In this document: one piece after another, positions 1 through 10,406 of the stretch
How positions within the stretch are numbered: position 1 is the first letter of the stretch
How the letters are laid out: each line of letters begins with the position of its first letter
Assembly (NCBI GenBank): GCA_008828725.1
Contig: MEHQ01002356.1
Coordinates: 342,514-406,513 of the forward strand
DNA: 64,000 nucleotides
Direction: 5' to 3'
Source of the DNA: Saccharina japonica
Lineage: Eukaryota; Sar; Phaeophyceae; Laminariales; Laminariaceae
Translations under genes and position numbers: made by a program
Notes under the pieces: generated by a model
Told to the model about the DNA's origin: nothing
Database searches by the model: none
What the model saw: the letters and a program-made list of their open reading frames with translations, nothing else

Positions 1-23
1 TTTTTTTCTCGACCCCGGCGAGA

Positions 24-171
24 AAAAAACGCGCAACAATTTTTTTAGCCTGCGGCGAAAATGTTGCGCGCCCAAAAACGCGTGTTGCGCTGCGCGCAAC
101 TAGCCTCGCGGCGACTGTTGCGCAAAACCGTTATTTTGGCCAAATGTTGCGCCAGCGCAACAGCGCAACAC
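24..171. repeat. GCGCAACA-rich cluster
   Basis: The octamer TGTTGCGC or its complement GCGCAACA recurs about eight times, in both orientations, within 150 bases. The short open frames here are products of the repetition. No function is recognised. Confidence 0.5.
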
Positions 172-800
172 CTAATTAATGCCCTGGTACAAACACGTGT
201 ACACCAGACAAGACAGCTTTCTTTTTCGTTTCTGGTTCGATGTTTTTTTTGTGATTTATGAAGCATTCGTCCCCTATCCCCTATCCCCCCAAATATCAGC
301 AAATATAATTTCCACAAAACTGGAAAGTTGAACCCAGCAGCCAGCAGACTTCAGCTCCAACCATCTCCTGTGGGTTTGAGCAGCATATAGTGGTAACTAA
401 AACCTCCCCCCCCTCCCTACTAGCTGGCGAGCTCGGGCAAGACGACCTGCAGTGAAGCCATCGCTGCGGGCTTGCTCCTTTCTCTCGGCATAGAAGGCTA
501 AACAGTGAGCAGAGGTGAGACCTACGAGGGAGATCGTGTCGAAAAACGAGTTTATGTGTACTGCCTGAGCCACAAATAGACGTGGCCGGCGGCGGCTCGC
601 TGTACCAAGGGCCTAAGGCTTCGTGTCACGATTATAGTGGGGGCTCGGCGGAGCAGGTGTGGCGCTATAGCCTCTGTGGTATGGCGGGTTGGGTTCTCGC
701 GTTGTGTGCTCGTTGCTCGTATCTTTCACCGGGTCTGTCTTGTAGGGTTCCGGCAACCATGAGACCATGAGTCCACACGACCGCAACTACAGCAGTAGTA
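172..800. other. Non-genic stretch, nothing recognised
   Basis: Only short open frames occur on either strand, with no domain-like sequence, clear repeat or RNA gene. Confidence 0.4.
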
Positions 801-802
801 AG

Positions 803-898
803 TACGTATCACTTTGTCCCGAAATATAAGCACATTCAAAGACTAATAGTAAATAAAAACGATTATTATATTTCGGGACATTTTGGTATCAAGTACTC
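803..898. mobile_element. Small inverted-repeat element (MITE-like)
   Basis: TGTCCCGAAATATAA at 815-829 is exactly complementary to 866-880, with about 36 AT-rich bases between. Outside the arms GTATCA and TGATAC continue the symmetry imperfectly to about 803 and 898. No coding capacity. It could be a tiny MITE or a simple hairpin; no clear target duplication was found. Confidence 0.5.
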
Positions 899-1004
899 GT
901 ACGTACAAGCAGTACGTAGCAGAGTACCCCGCTACCTTATACGTAAGGTTGTCACCTTTGGTAACACTATCAGGGTATTACTTTTAATATACTTATATCA
1001 TGGT

Positions 1005-1260
1005 AACATACCGACTGAACAAAACTTTACCATTCAAGATAACACACCGACTGCTGGGAGGCAATTCGCAGCAGGGTTTACTATTTAGTAGGGTTTCTCG
1101 ACCAACCTGAGCGACGCGTGTACGGAAAGATACCGGGGACATCTTTCGAAGGCCACCACTTGTTTTGTTGTGAGTGGCCCTGAGTAGGGCATGCTTTTTT
1201 CTTTTTTTGGAGAACATCGACTCTGAAATAGATATTAGAGTGTTTGCGATAGAAGTAAAC
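1005..1260 (+). repeat. R1 interspersed repeat, 3' fragment
   Basis: This stretch matches the end of the R1 repeat seen at 3630-3815 and 52940-53110. Shared landmarks are the ACACACCGACTGCTGGGAGG motif, the GTTTCTCGACCAACC motif and the CGACGCGTGT motif. It ends in the ACTCTGAAATAGAT motif at which one R1 unit meets the next elsewhere. Overlapping open frames are shadows of the repeat. Confidence 0.6.
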
Positions 1261-1389
1261 AAAATATATACTTTCCTTCCGCTCAAAAAAGTGAATTCCC
1301 TTCCCCTCGTGGTTTCGGTGTGTTTGCGATAGAAGTAAACAAAATCCTGCAGGCGACGCCTCCGAAAATAATAAGGGAAGTGGGGTGAG

Positions 1390-2160
1390 GCAATGCGGCA
1401 AACCAAACAAACAACGAAAACAAAAAGTAGCGTACGAGAGGAACGGCAGCCAAGCAACGGTGGCGGCGGCAGGGGTATGACCGCAGTGCCGCAGCTGCAA
1501 TCCCACGACCGCAAGCAGCAGCACCGGTGGCTGCAGCTACGTGGCGGCAGCCCCAGCAGCAGCGGCAGCCCCAGCAGCAGCAGCAGCAGCATTAGCAGCA
1601 GAGGAGCAGCAGAGCAGGAGAAGCAACAGCTTCCGTTTTTGCTTTTCTCGATTTTGCGTCCAACTATTCTTGTCGTCGTGTGCTGCTCCTGCTGCTGCCC
1701 ACGACCTGCGCGCGACACCGCGCCGGCACGCTCCGCTCCAAGCCCGCCCGGGGCCCGACATATATAGACCGTGGCGGCGCGCCGCCGCTGCTGCTAGTGC
1801 TGCTAGTGCTGCTACCGCAGTGTGGTGAAATTGAAATGATACACGGCGATCTGTCATCCTGTCGCGCTCTACAAGCAAGGCGATAAGACTACGTCTCCAT
1901 ACGAGTACGACTCGTACGAGTAACTCGTACGAGTACCTCGTACTCGTACGAGTAGTTCTTCTGAACAGCGCATCCTCCACGACACCAAGCCGGCGAGAGC
2001 GTACCGTAGCGGGCCGCCAGCAGTCCGCCGGCGCCCCGTCAGCAAAATCCAGCACCGCTTGTCCGTATCATACTGTAGCACACCTCTCGAGCCTCTGTGC
2101 TCCCACCGGTTGTTGTGTTGTGTAGAGCAAGCAGCAAGGTTGGGGCCTATGGGAGACATG
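1390..2160. other. GC-rich low-complexity stretch with palindromes
   Basis: CAG/CTG-type runs at 1535-1620 give Ser/Ala/Leu-rich open frames on both strands, as low-complexity DNA does. At 1900-1956 the palindromic unit ACTCGTACGAGT is repeated several times. No domain is visible in any frame and no gene is called. Confidence 0.45.
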
Positions 2161-2399
2161 TCCCATAATTTGTGGCGTTCTGCGTCGGTAGAATGCTCGG
2201 TGTGTGTAGGCCAATGAAACTGAGAGCCAAAAGTTACCTTTGATCAAAAACGTACTTCTCTAAAGTACTTTTTTGCCGTTTTTTTTTTAAATTTACCGCA
2301 AATCCTTCCTTCGGGAGAATTTTTAGAGAAGTAAAAGTAAGAAAAAAAAAACGCAAACACTCTATTTATATCATACCTGGTATGTACGTTCCCCAGGGG

Positions 2400-2865
2400 T
2401 CAAAGATGGAGAATGACGTCTCCCGGTACGCGCCGTCACCACGTCACGTCGGTCACGTCACCGGTTTTTGCCGTCACGATCCCGCAAACCCCTATCCCCT
2501 CCCGAAAAAACGCCTCCACATCTCTCTGGAAACCCCTTGGGTGTTATTTCTATGTGCCAAACGCCACATCACGTCCTGCGTCCATTTTGTCATTTCGGTC
2601 CTACTTTTCACCTACGCACACCAACGATGCACAAGACGGCAACAAAAACATCGAAAATAATCGAAAAACAAATTCGTAAAAAATAATCATGATTTTTTTT
2701 TTTAAATAGCAGTTTTCAATTGTATTGTAAGGCTTTTTTGAAAAAAACGGGGACATTTCGTTCGTGTCCCCGGATTTTGCCGTCACTTGCCGTCACGTCA
2801 CGCGATTGTCCATTTGCAGTCACGTCACCACCCAAAATGCCGTCACTCCCCATCATTGCCAGGGG
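2400..2865. repeat. CGTCAC-rich degenerate repeats
   Basis: Two clusters (2415-2485 and 2764-2850) are dense in CCGTCAC and CGTCACGTCAC words, separated by AT-rich DNA. No gene or element boundary could be defined. Confidence 0.4.
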
Positions 2866-3815
2866 GCGCGAGGGGGGTGTGTTTTTTTATTCTTCATGTT
2901 TTCCATTTCCATTTCGCTTTTTCTTTTTCTTTCTCTTCCACGCAGCTGGATTGCTAGCAGGGTAGGTCGGGCCTGTCGTGATACCTATTGAAAACATTAA
3001 ACAACGACAGATCGAGGATTTCGTCGAAACTCATCTTTGCAAGCTGATGGCATTGCATTGTCTGCTCTGCTTACTACGAGTACTGTACTGCATTGGAGCG
3101 TAGCATCTCTATATTGCCGGTCGCCCCGGTAGACTACGACGTGGTCAGCTTCAATGACTACTGGCATTGGTACCGGAATTCGAATCCCACCGTGGTGAGA
3201 TTTTTACTTCATTTGAAAAAATAAAAAGGAACCAATTAATTGCTGAGAGCGCGTTCGTGGCGTGGGTAGTAGGCGGAATCCGACGCAAGTCGACGAGGGA
3301 AGAGAGTGCTGAAATCTTCTCGCGATAAAAATGCAAGGCTAGTACAGCAGTAGTGGGGAGGGAGGAGAAGAGCCTACTTGGTGACCCCGGATCTGAGTTA
3401 CGACTATTAATAAAGAGGGAAAGAGAAAAGAAGGGCGAGGATAATAAATGGGATGGACAAAAAAAAAAAAAAAACTCTATATCGTAGGTTTGTGACCACA
3501 TAACTGGTATCTATCTCTATATTACTAGGATGAAGAATCGGCACGGACACTGGGTGTGCTGGATGTCGACGGGTATGTAGAAATGACGGTTTAATGTGAA
3601 GAAAACACACACACGTAACGCTCAAGATAACATACCGACTGCCTGGAGGCATTTCGCAGCAGGGTTTAGGGTTTCTCGACCAACCTTGGGAGAGCGCAAA
3701 CGCTAAGCGACGCGTGTATGGAAATATATCGACGAAATCTTATCTTTCGAACGCTACCACTTGTTTCGGTCGTTGTGTGTGGCCCTCTAAATAATGTTTG
3801 GTAGAAAATCGACTC
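2866..3815 (+). repeat. R1 interspersed repeat, long copy split by a SINE
   Basis: R1 landmarks run in order: CAGGGGGCGCGAGGGGGGTG, a T-rich tract, CACGCAGCTGGATTGCTAGC, the ATCGAGGATTTCGTCGAAAC motif, then after the SINE the GTTTGTGACCACATAACTGG motif, a GGATGAAGAATCGGCACGGA motif and the CGACGCGTGT end. The same order recurs at 52530-53110. R1 has no visible coding frame and its class is unknown. It is interrupted at 3107-3482 by a SINE with its own target duplication. Confidence 0.6.
3115..3474 (+). mobile_element. tRNA-derived SINE, complete copy
   Basis: The element is 360 bp and lies in an R1 repeat. It has a tRNA-like head with a B-box-like TTCGAATCC near 3178, a body including CGCGATAAAAATGCAAGGC and CCCCGGATCTGAG, and a 3' A-run at about 3459-3474. 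The 8-bp sequence CTCTATAT flanks it at 3107-3114 and 3475-3482. The R1 copy at 52790 has the uninterrupted site. Structure, A-tail and target duplication fit a SINE moved by LINE machinery; no partner LINE is seen in the window. Confidence 0.75.
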
Positions 3816-4215
3816 TGAAATATACACGTGCCCCAGGGGGTGCGAGGGGGGTGTTTTATTTTTTTTTATTTTTTTTATTTTTTTTTGTTATTTTTGGTTT
3901 CTTTTTCTTTTTTAATTCCTCTTTCACGCAGCTGGGTTGCTAGCAGGGTAGGTCGTGCCTGTCGTATTTATCTGGCATTGCATTGTCTGCTCTGCTTTCC
4001 CCGGTGGAAGCACAGATGAATCTCGTCTCTGTTTGAGTCAAGGTCGTGGGTTCAAGCCCCCCGAGTGCATACTCGTATATACATATCTCTATATCGTAGT
4101 TTTATGACCACAAAATAACTGGTATCTCTCGAGGATGAAGAATCGGCACGGGCACTGAGTGTGCTGGATGTCGATGGGTAGAAAGGACGGTTTAATGTGA
4201 AGAACACACACAAAC
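3816..4215 (+). repeat. R1 repeat copy with SINE head remnant
   Basis: An R1 unit follows directly on the previous one. At about 3990-4080 it holds the head of a second SINE subtype, with a B-box-like GGGTTCAAGCCCC, but no SINE body or A-tail. The GTCGTGGG at 4045-4052 is the undisturbed version of the site that a hAT element occupies at 53796-55548. Confidence 0.55.
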
Positions 4216-4340
4216 GTTAGAGCGCAGACAGGACTCATCTCGCTGAGCGCGATGCGCACGCGGTACGCCCATAAGCGGGGAAGGAACGAAGCTGTACATA
4301 CTTTCCACATAGCACTCTGCCTGCTATTAATTGCAAGCAC

Positions 4341-4350
4341 CCGCAGCAGT

Positions 4351-4387
<37 letters not shown>

Positions 4388-5035
4388 ACAGCAGCAGCAG
4401 TGCGCTTTTCGCAGCAAGGTGAGACGGCAGTGGTCGTATTTTACAGTACTTGCCTGCTGGCGTCGTTTGTCTACATTACGGAGTGCCCCTTTGTGGCTTG
4501 AGTTGTGCTTACTGTAGGAGTATCGATGCCGTACAAGAGCGTACGGAGCCCTAACAGCAGCAGTAGCTAGCAATAGCAGTAGCCGTAGTAATAGCAGCAG
4601 TAGCTCGTACTGGTAGCTCGTAGTAGTAGTGACAGTAGTAGTAGCCGTAATAGTAGCAGTGGTAGCGGCAGTAGTAGCAACAGTAGTAGTAGTTGTTGTA
4701 GTAGCAGCAGCAACAGTAGCAGTAGCAGTAGCAGTAGCAGCAATAGCAGGAGTAGTAGTAGTAGTAGTAGTTCGAAGTAGCAGCAGCAGCAGTAGCTGTA
4801 GCAGTAGTAGCAGTAGCGGCAGCAGCAGCAGTAGTAGCAGCAGCAGCAGTAGCAGTACCAGTACCAGTAGCAGTAGTAGCAGTAGTAGCAGCGGTAGTAG
4901 CCGTAGTAGTAGCAATATTTCCCGTAGCAGCAGCAATAGCCGTTATAGTACCGAGAGTAGCATCATTCGTGTTAGTAGTGGTAGTAACAGTAGTAGTAGC
5001 AATAGTAGCAGTGGTAGCAGCAGTAGGAGTGATCG
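4341..5035. repeat. AGC and AGT trinucleotide microsatellites
   Basis: A short CAG run (4341-4400) is followed by a long mixed AGT/AGC array (about 4545-5035). Uninterrupted Ser-, Val- and Thr/Ala-rich frames on both strands follow from this composition. The same two-part arrangement recurs at 58678-59340. Confidence 0.85.
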
Positions 5036-5490
5036 TGCTGACCGGGTCATCTCCGCTCATCTATCCCTTTGGGCCTAAAAGTGGGAAACGTGTCCAAATC
5101 ACTGGAGACTACAACACCGACCACACCAAGCAACCCTGGCTGCCAGGCTAGGAGGGGTGTGTCCTGATAGCACCGTGGAGAGATAGGTGCACGCTGGGCT
5201 AGGAGACATGTTCGAATTGCATCGTGCAGAGGTATACGCTGGGCTAGAAGATGCGTCCGAATTGCAACGTGGAGGGATGTACAACACGATCATCGCGATG
5301 TTCCTATTACTCCACGGGTAAGGAGGCCGTTTTTATTTCATCATTTTTCAGGTTGCGGTTATTCGATGCGAGCCTTAAATAAAGAACACAATGTTACCTT
5401 TTTTGGAGTTGCTAAGAACACTGGATTGATTGACCGTACCAGCGGCGACCCGTATTATTAAATGCTACCGTGGTATGAGAAAAAAAGCCT

Positions 5491-5922
5491 ATGGATGGTG
5501 TCACAATAAGGTTTTACAATAAGGCTTGTTCATATTGGGCGTTTTTTGTTGGCGGACCCATGCTGCAATGCGTTGAGGACGAAGAGCGCCCGGGGTGCTG
5601 CAAAAGTATTGTGTACTATGTGAAGGGCAGTAGCCCCTGTTCAGAGACTCTACTCGCAGTTCATTCGGGATTAGAGGCCCTCCGCACGAAGCATACGAAC
5701 ACCCCTTGTCAAGGGACCCTCCTAGGTCCCATAAAGTGGACCCTAGGTCCCATAAAGTGGACTCTAGGTCCCATGCAGTGGACCCTAGGTCCCATAAAGT
5801 GGACCCTAGGTCCCATGCAGTGGACCCTCGGTCCCATAAAGTGGCCTCTAGGTCCCATGCAGTGGACCCTAGGTCCCATGAAGTGGACTATAGGTCGCGT
5901 GAAGTGGACCCGATCGTGTTAA
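5491..5922 (+). pseudogene. Doubtful open frame of 143 codons ending in a 7-residue repeat
   Basis: An ATG-started frame gives about 75 non-repetitive residues followed by nine copies of a GPIKWTL-like heptapeptide. A partner frame lies at 60143-60667. No family is recognised. Between the two copies most base changes alter the residue, the partner has GTG in place of ATG, and a one-base shift inside its repeats changes the reading frame of the end. This is the pattern of unconstrained DNA, so I doubt it is a gene. Comparison with another strain or transcript data would settle it. Confidence 0.3.
5720..5908 (+). repeat. 21-bp minisatellite, nine units
   Basis: The unit is close to CCTAGGTCCCATAAAGTGGA plus one base, repeated nine times with substitutions such as ATAAAG to ATGCAG. 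The paralogous array at 60370-60605 has about eleven units, so copy number changed after the segmental duplication. Confidence 0.85.
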
Positions 5923-7080
5923 GGGATCAAAGGTCCCCCACACAAGGGCCGATACGACGGCATGCTGACTAGGGGAAGCAAGGACGGCACGGCGGTGGAT
6001 TGGGCAGGCACAACTCGTGTTTTGGGATTTCCATGTGGTGTGTCTCGAGCGGGAGACACGGTCAGCTGCAGTTGACTCACGCTGAGTCCCCCACAGAACG
6101 GCTTGAAAATAGACTTACCTGTACGTAAGGGATTTGCAAGCAAGCTTCGTGTTTTCTCGGTGCTGCAAAAATAGACAGGAATCCAGCGCTTTGCAGCCAT
6201 ATTTTGTTTGCCTTTATTGAGACGAATAACTCCCTATCTCTCACGGGACCGTGTCGTAATTTTCCCGGCCACGCCTTTTTCTGGTACGTCATATTCCTGT
6301 AGGTCAAACGATCTTCCGAGGGAACAAGCGAACCGGTTGGTGGAAGTCGTTTTTTTCGTGGGTGCTGTAGTCATGGCACTATAGGCTAGGGCCAGGGAGG
6401 GGCACAAAAAATAAAACGCTCTCCGATTTAGCGATTTTTGTTTGCGCCGCCGCCTAAGACTGCTGTCTACAGTAGTGCGCCGGACGCTCTCACACATTGC
6501 GTGAGGAGGGTGGGTTCAACTTCATGGGCTGCGGATGTTTGTGAGGAGCTGCAGCTGTCCACAGAGTGAGGCACAAAACATTCAGTTGAGGGTTTGTTTT
6601 TTTTGTTTTTGTTTTTGTCTCATTTTGTGACGCGTGCTGTGTACGATAAATGGTAGCACATTTTGTCCGAAATCGTTTCTGAATGATCGGGTTCCTTAAC
6701 CCAAAATCGACGGATTTCCCTTATTTTCTCGCAATACTTTTTAATTGTTTGCTTGAGCCTTATGGGGGTGTTCCTCGGGCAGCACGTTTATTTCCCTCCA
6801 AAAACAGTTTTTGCGTGAGGCACAAAGCTCCTCATGCGACCACCCTCAGACCAGTGTTTTTGGTGTACCTCTACCGTAGCATGCCTCCGTGTATCCATGC
6901 GCTACAACATACCGAAATGCCGACACATCTCACATGCGCCGTGGCGGCGCCGAGGTTGAAAAGGGGCGTTATGGTAGCGTACCGGCGGCCAACCTTGATC
7001 TCGGAGGTCCTCGTTAAAGCGTCAGTGCCCTTCGCCATCCTGCCTCTCCTTCTGCTGCAGCTATCATAGGGCTGACTTGG
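5923..7080. other. Non-genic duplicated DNA upstream of gene A
   Basis: The stretch is matched by 60668-62180. One segment, about 6640-6930 with the CTACCGTAGCATGCCTCCGT motif, also recurs at 47330-47550 and twice within 61345-62120, so it is itself a repeat. Short open frames differ between copies. No gene is supported. Confidence 0.5.
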
Positions 7081-8405
7081 TCCCGACATTTTCGGCCGCA
7101 CTGCCATATGCGTGTTTCTTCCGACGAGACATAATTGCACCCCTGGTATGCAAACATTGCTCTGCATGCGGGGTTTGCTCGTACCAAAGTCGGATTGTCT
7201 GATTGTACTGATTTGTGGGATTTGTGTAACGGTATTGTATCTACGGACATTGCGGCGGGGTTTTTTATGTTTCCCCGGAAAAGTTGCATAATACCTGGTA
7301 TAATATTTGGATGCCTTTACTGAGTCCCGGGGGAAGGGGACGAGAGGCCCTCTTCCCCGTACAACAATAATTGATACCTGGTTTCTTCTTCTTCTACTCC
7401 GCCTGATGGTGACTGCGCACCTCACCCCTGCTCCCCCTTGGCACCCTGATCGGAGCACAGATCGCCGACACATGGTTCGGGTTCGGGTTAGGGATAGTCT
7501 TCGAATCGGGACGCATGCTACGGTAGAGGCACCTGCATGCAGGCCATTTTCTGAGGGTGGTTACTTGAGGAGCTCTATACCAATACTAGTATAAGTCACC
7601 CCAAAAAGCTGATTTTGGAGGAAAATAGGGGCGCTATCGTACGTGCGCACCCGATGGAAACCCACCATAGCCTACGACATAAGGATACAGTAGTGAAAAA
7701 TACTGCCATCATCATAAATAATGAAAGTCCGACGATTTCGGGGTAAGGAGCCCGATCGTTCAGAAAACCCCTCAGCCAAAAAGTGCTACCTCTGTTGTCG
7801 CACGTGTCGCGGGTGGGTCGGCTTTAGGTGCACGGGGACAACCCCTGGCACCCCGATCTGTTCCACCAAAATCGGGGGTTTCCACCACATGGCCACAGCA
7901 AAACAGAAAAAAAGTACACTCTTACGGAGGGCCATAGTAAATAGGACCAAATATGGTTCCTAAAAATAGGTAAATAGGACCAAATGTTGTTACTAAAAAT
8001 TGATGAATATATAAGTTTTTGTATGTCCGTAGGTCCTAATTACTATGGTCCCCTGTACTAAAGAGCAGCATATACCAGAGGGTTTGCAAAGTACAATATG
8101 CATACCCGGTGTGCGGATTGGGGCCGCCGCATGTAACTCTCAGTGCTAATGGTTTTCGTGAATTGCATGGTCGGCTATGGGACCCCACGTATAGCGGTCG
8201 TACATACCTGGCACGTCAGATGCAATCTGGCATCTGGTCGACCGTCTAGTGGGAACCTGCAGCAGCACGCCTTCTCATAGTGGTTGTGCTTGCGCGCGTG
8301 TCGCAGATCTCCCTTGCGTTGTACGGTAGTAAGGGCGCAAACACCCTACTCCAGCACCCCAGTAGTGATTGCGTGTGGTGGATGCTAACATCGTCGTTCT
8401 TTTCC
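7081..8405. other. 1.3-kb insert specific to duplication copy 1
   Basis: The sequence on either side is contiguous in the unit upstream of gene C (join near 18350) and absent between 62180 and 62200. I see no terminal repeats or transposase, so deletion in the other copies is as likely as insertion here. It contains the small MITE at 7929-8052. Confidence 0.45.
7929..8052. mobile_element. MITE with GGGACCATAGTA ends
   Basis: About 124 bp. The left end is GGGCCATAGTAAATAGGACC and the right end is the complement of GGGACCATAGTAATTAGGAC. The interior is AT-rich and non-coding. No clear target duplication. The same end sequence bounds a longer element at 34041-34345. Confidence 0.6.
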
Positions 8406-9009
8406 CCCCTGTTTTAGTTTCCCCTCTGAAGCCCCAGAGGGGTGGACTTTCTTTGGCGGCTTAGGTACCAATATGGCGACAGATGCCGTCTTTTACATGT
8501 TTCGATTGGTGTTGTATATCCCGGCCGCTTGCCCCAGATACCGAAAGTTATCCGGCCGCCGTAGATGGGGCGTTGCGGACGCGGGCTTAACCCGGCTGAT
8601 CCTCCCGGTGTGTGATTTCCCTTACCAACCGGGGCGCGGGTCGCACCCGACTACTCAATACGATAGAAACTCCAGGGGTTGGCTTGACTCCCAGACCCAC
8701 ACTACTCGTACCCTGTATCGGAGGGCCGGGAATAGTATACTAGAGTAGTAAACATTGTATACTAGATGTGTATCTAGTTTTTTGTTTCCCGTGTTTTTGA
8801 TTCGTCTCACATGCTGGGCTTGTTCCACGCCTGCAGGCGCTGCTTTAGGGACGTGCGTTTGGCCGCTGCGATTTCTTGAATTTCAACCTTGTTGTGTTAG
8901 TTTTGCTCTCCGTGCGTATTGGCCGAGTGTATGCCTTGGAATGCAAGATGACACATCAGGACTAAAATACTTAGAATATACGTATATATATGTACATCTA
9001 CGTACAGCG
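8406..9009 (+). repeat. Duplicated upstream segment
   Basis: Contains the GTTGCGGACGCGGGCTTAAC motif and the CCTTACCAACCGGGGCGCGG motif. Both recur at 18510-18600 and at 62200-62290 in the same position relative to the EsV-1-7 5' flank. It marks the unit boundary of the array. No conserved reading frame. Confidence 0.6.
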
Positions 9010-9507
9010 CCACTGACTACACTGACTCAAGCACAAACGTTTTTAGGGCACTTGGAGATAGTGCGGACACATGCTCCAGTAGCTGGGTAATGCAGCCAAG
9101 TTTGAAGGCTAATGCGATAACGGAAATTGATAGGAGCCTCCTGAGTACGTAGCTACACATTCATTGGGTACGGTATTAGCTCGCCACAGCAGTAAGGTTC
9201 AAAGACGTGTACGTGCAGACTACGTATGTGGGTGTTGGAATGCTCAAAGCGGACAGGGGGTGCTGCCCTGCCAGAGGTGCCAAGAATGGTGCCGAGGAGT
9301 AATGTGTTTGACGATAGGTTTATTAATCTAATAACAGGCAACCTAATAGCAGCCTACGTCCAGTGAAAGGAAACATTCGGCGAAGACAAGTGCCTGTCCA
9401 TGGTTCGAACGTTTGACCGGTAATTGTTTCGAGCGCTCCTTGCCAATAATAGCTAAACCTAGGAGAAAATACGATGGCAGCGGCAGTTGCTGTCGGAAGA
9501 CCTTTAC
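9010..9507 (+). promoter_or_regulatory. Conserved 5' flank of gene A
   Basis: About 0.5 kb is shared with the DNA before gene C (19865-20417), gene D (28865-29441) and the orphan copy at 62575-63080, and partly before gene E. It ends in AGGAGAAAATACGATGGCAG. It probably holds the promoter and 5' untranslated region, but no core promoter element can be assigned. The flank is split from the gene by a TTAA element. Confidence 0.4.
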
Positions 9508-10268
9508 GGGGCCGCTTCGGCCAAAGAAAAATACAGTACTTGAGTATTTCAAACATTTTTTTTTCTCTTTCTTACAGCAACAATACTCTTTCTGGTACAA
9601 CAACACCATATCATTACTCCTTAGCGAACACGGCATAGCTCCAGTTATAGTGCTCAGACCTGCTCCTGACCAACGTAAAGCTTGCTCATTATAGTCTCCA
9701 GGTGGTGTTGGGGCTCTTGGATCTGCAAGGGAGCGCAGACATTGCTGTGTTTGCATCACGAAACGAAAGTGATCATCAGCAATAGTCTTGATCGTTTCGG
9801 AGCTCCTGTCTGGTATCTACGCTCTGCTGTGGTCGCGTAGGACGCTACGGACGATGAAACTAGAGGCCTAGGTAGGGTTTCCTACTAGTGCTCGGCGTCC
9901 TCGTCCAACATCTGAGTTGAAACAGAACCAGCAGCCGGAGAAACTGCCATTTTTAAAATTCATCTTTGGGTACCAGACGTATGGAAAGTCGGTTTTGAGT
10001 GAGAGGCATTTTTCATCATGAAAAAGGCGTCAGATCGATCCGGCTCCAGAGACAAAAAAGGTTGCCCGTAACCTACGCTCTCTAAAATTTATCACACGGA
10101 GTAGGTCTGAGCATCAGAACAGGAGAAATATCGTTTTCCGTAGAGTGAGTCGTGAATAGGTAGAAATTATACCAGAAATAGTGTCGCAACTGAAAACAAA
10201 CATGAAAAAAAACGTTATTTGTTTTGCTGTGCTCTTACCAGTATATGTTTTGCCCGAAGGGGCGCGCC
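9508..10268. mobile_element. TTAA-site element inside the 5' flank of gene A
   Basis: This 761-bp insertion interrupts DNA that is continuous before gene C, where the empty site reads CTCTTAACCCACC near 20375. The ends are imperfect inverted repeats: GGGCCGCTTCGGCCAAAG at left, and at right the complement of GGCGCGCCCCTTCGGGCAAA. The right flank is TTAA (10269-10272) and the left is TTAC (9504-9507), one base from TTAA. TTAA targets are typical of piggyBac and Kolobok transposons. No transposase is seen, so it is non-autonomous. Related copies lie at 14340-15213 and from 63081. Confidence 0.7.
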
Positions 10269-10311
10269 TTAATCCACCGCCATTTTTTGTCAATGGTTGC
10301 GCGAATGACAG

Positions 10312-10392
10312 GTGTGTGCCGGGTTAGCCGAACTCGTCCTTGCTGTGTTCTACGTCCACTTGTAGTCTTCCCGAGGCGTTTCGTCTCCCCAG
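10312..10392 (+). other. Candidate 81-base intron before gene A
   Basis: The segment starts ACAG|GTGTGTGCC and ends TCTCCCCAG. The same GTGTGT...CCCCAG pair, exactly 81 bases apart, precedes all five genes (15257-15337, 20418-20498, 29442-29522, 39823-39903). In C, D and E the frame leading into the first repeat contains a stop inside this segment, so unspliced translation through it is not possible there. It is probably a 5'-untranslated intron. The even length could also be coincidence from recent duplication. Confidence 0.45.
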
Positions 10393-10406
10393 CCTGGGGC
10401 GAGAGA

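Larger units (their letters stand above)
4216..10272 (+). repeat. Segmental duplication, copy 1 (upstream of gene A)
   Basis: This block is repeated in the same order and orientation at about 58560-63817. Shared landmarks are the CGCATGCGCACGCGGTACGC-like start, the AGT/AGC microsatellite, the 21-bp minisatellite, the GTACGTCATATTCC region near 6290, the conserved 5' flank of the EsV-1-7 genes and a TTAA element. Copy 1 has about 1.3 kb (7081-8405) missing from copy 2. Copy 2 has a local duplication near 61.3-62.1 kb missing from copy 1. Confidence 0.8.

Noticed and set aside
4235-5078. Long Ser-, Leu-, Val- and Thr-rich proteins on both strands (and 58535-59364)
   Set aside because: They are translations of AGC/AGT microsatellites, open in several frames at once.
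7470-7492. Telomere-like GGTTCGGGTTAGGG
   Set aside because: A single short occurrence without tandem repetition.
10224-10406. N-terminal extension of gene A (and 15169-15351 for B)
   Set aside because: It starts from a non-ATG codon, is not kept in C, D and E because of a 2-base length difference, and crosses the candidate intron.
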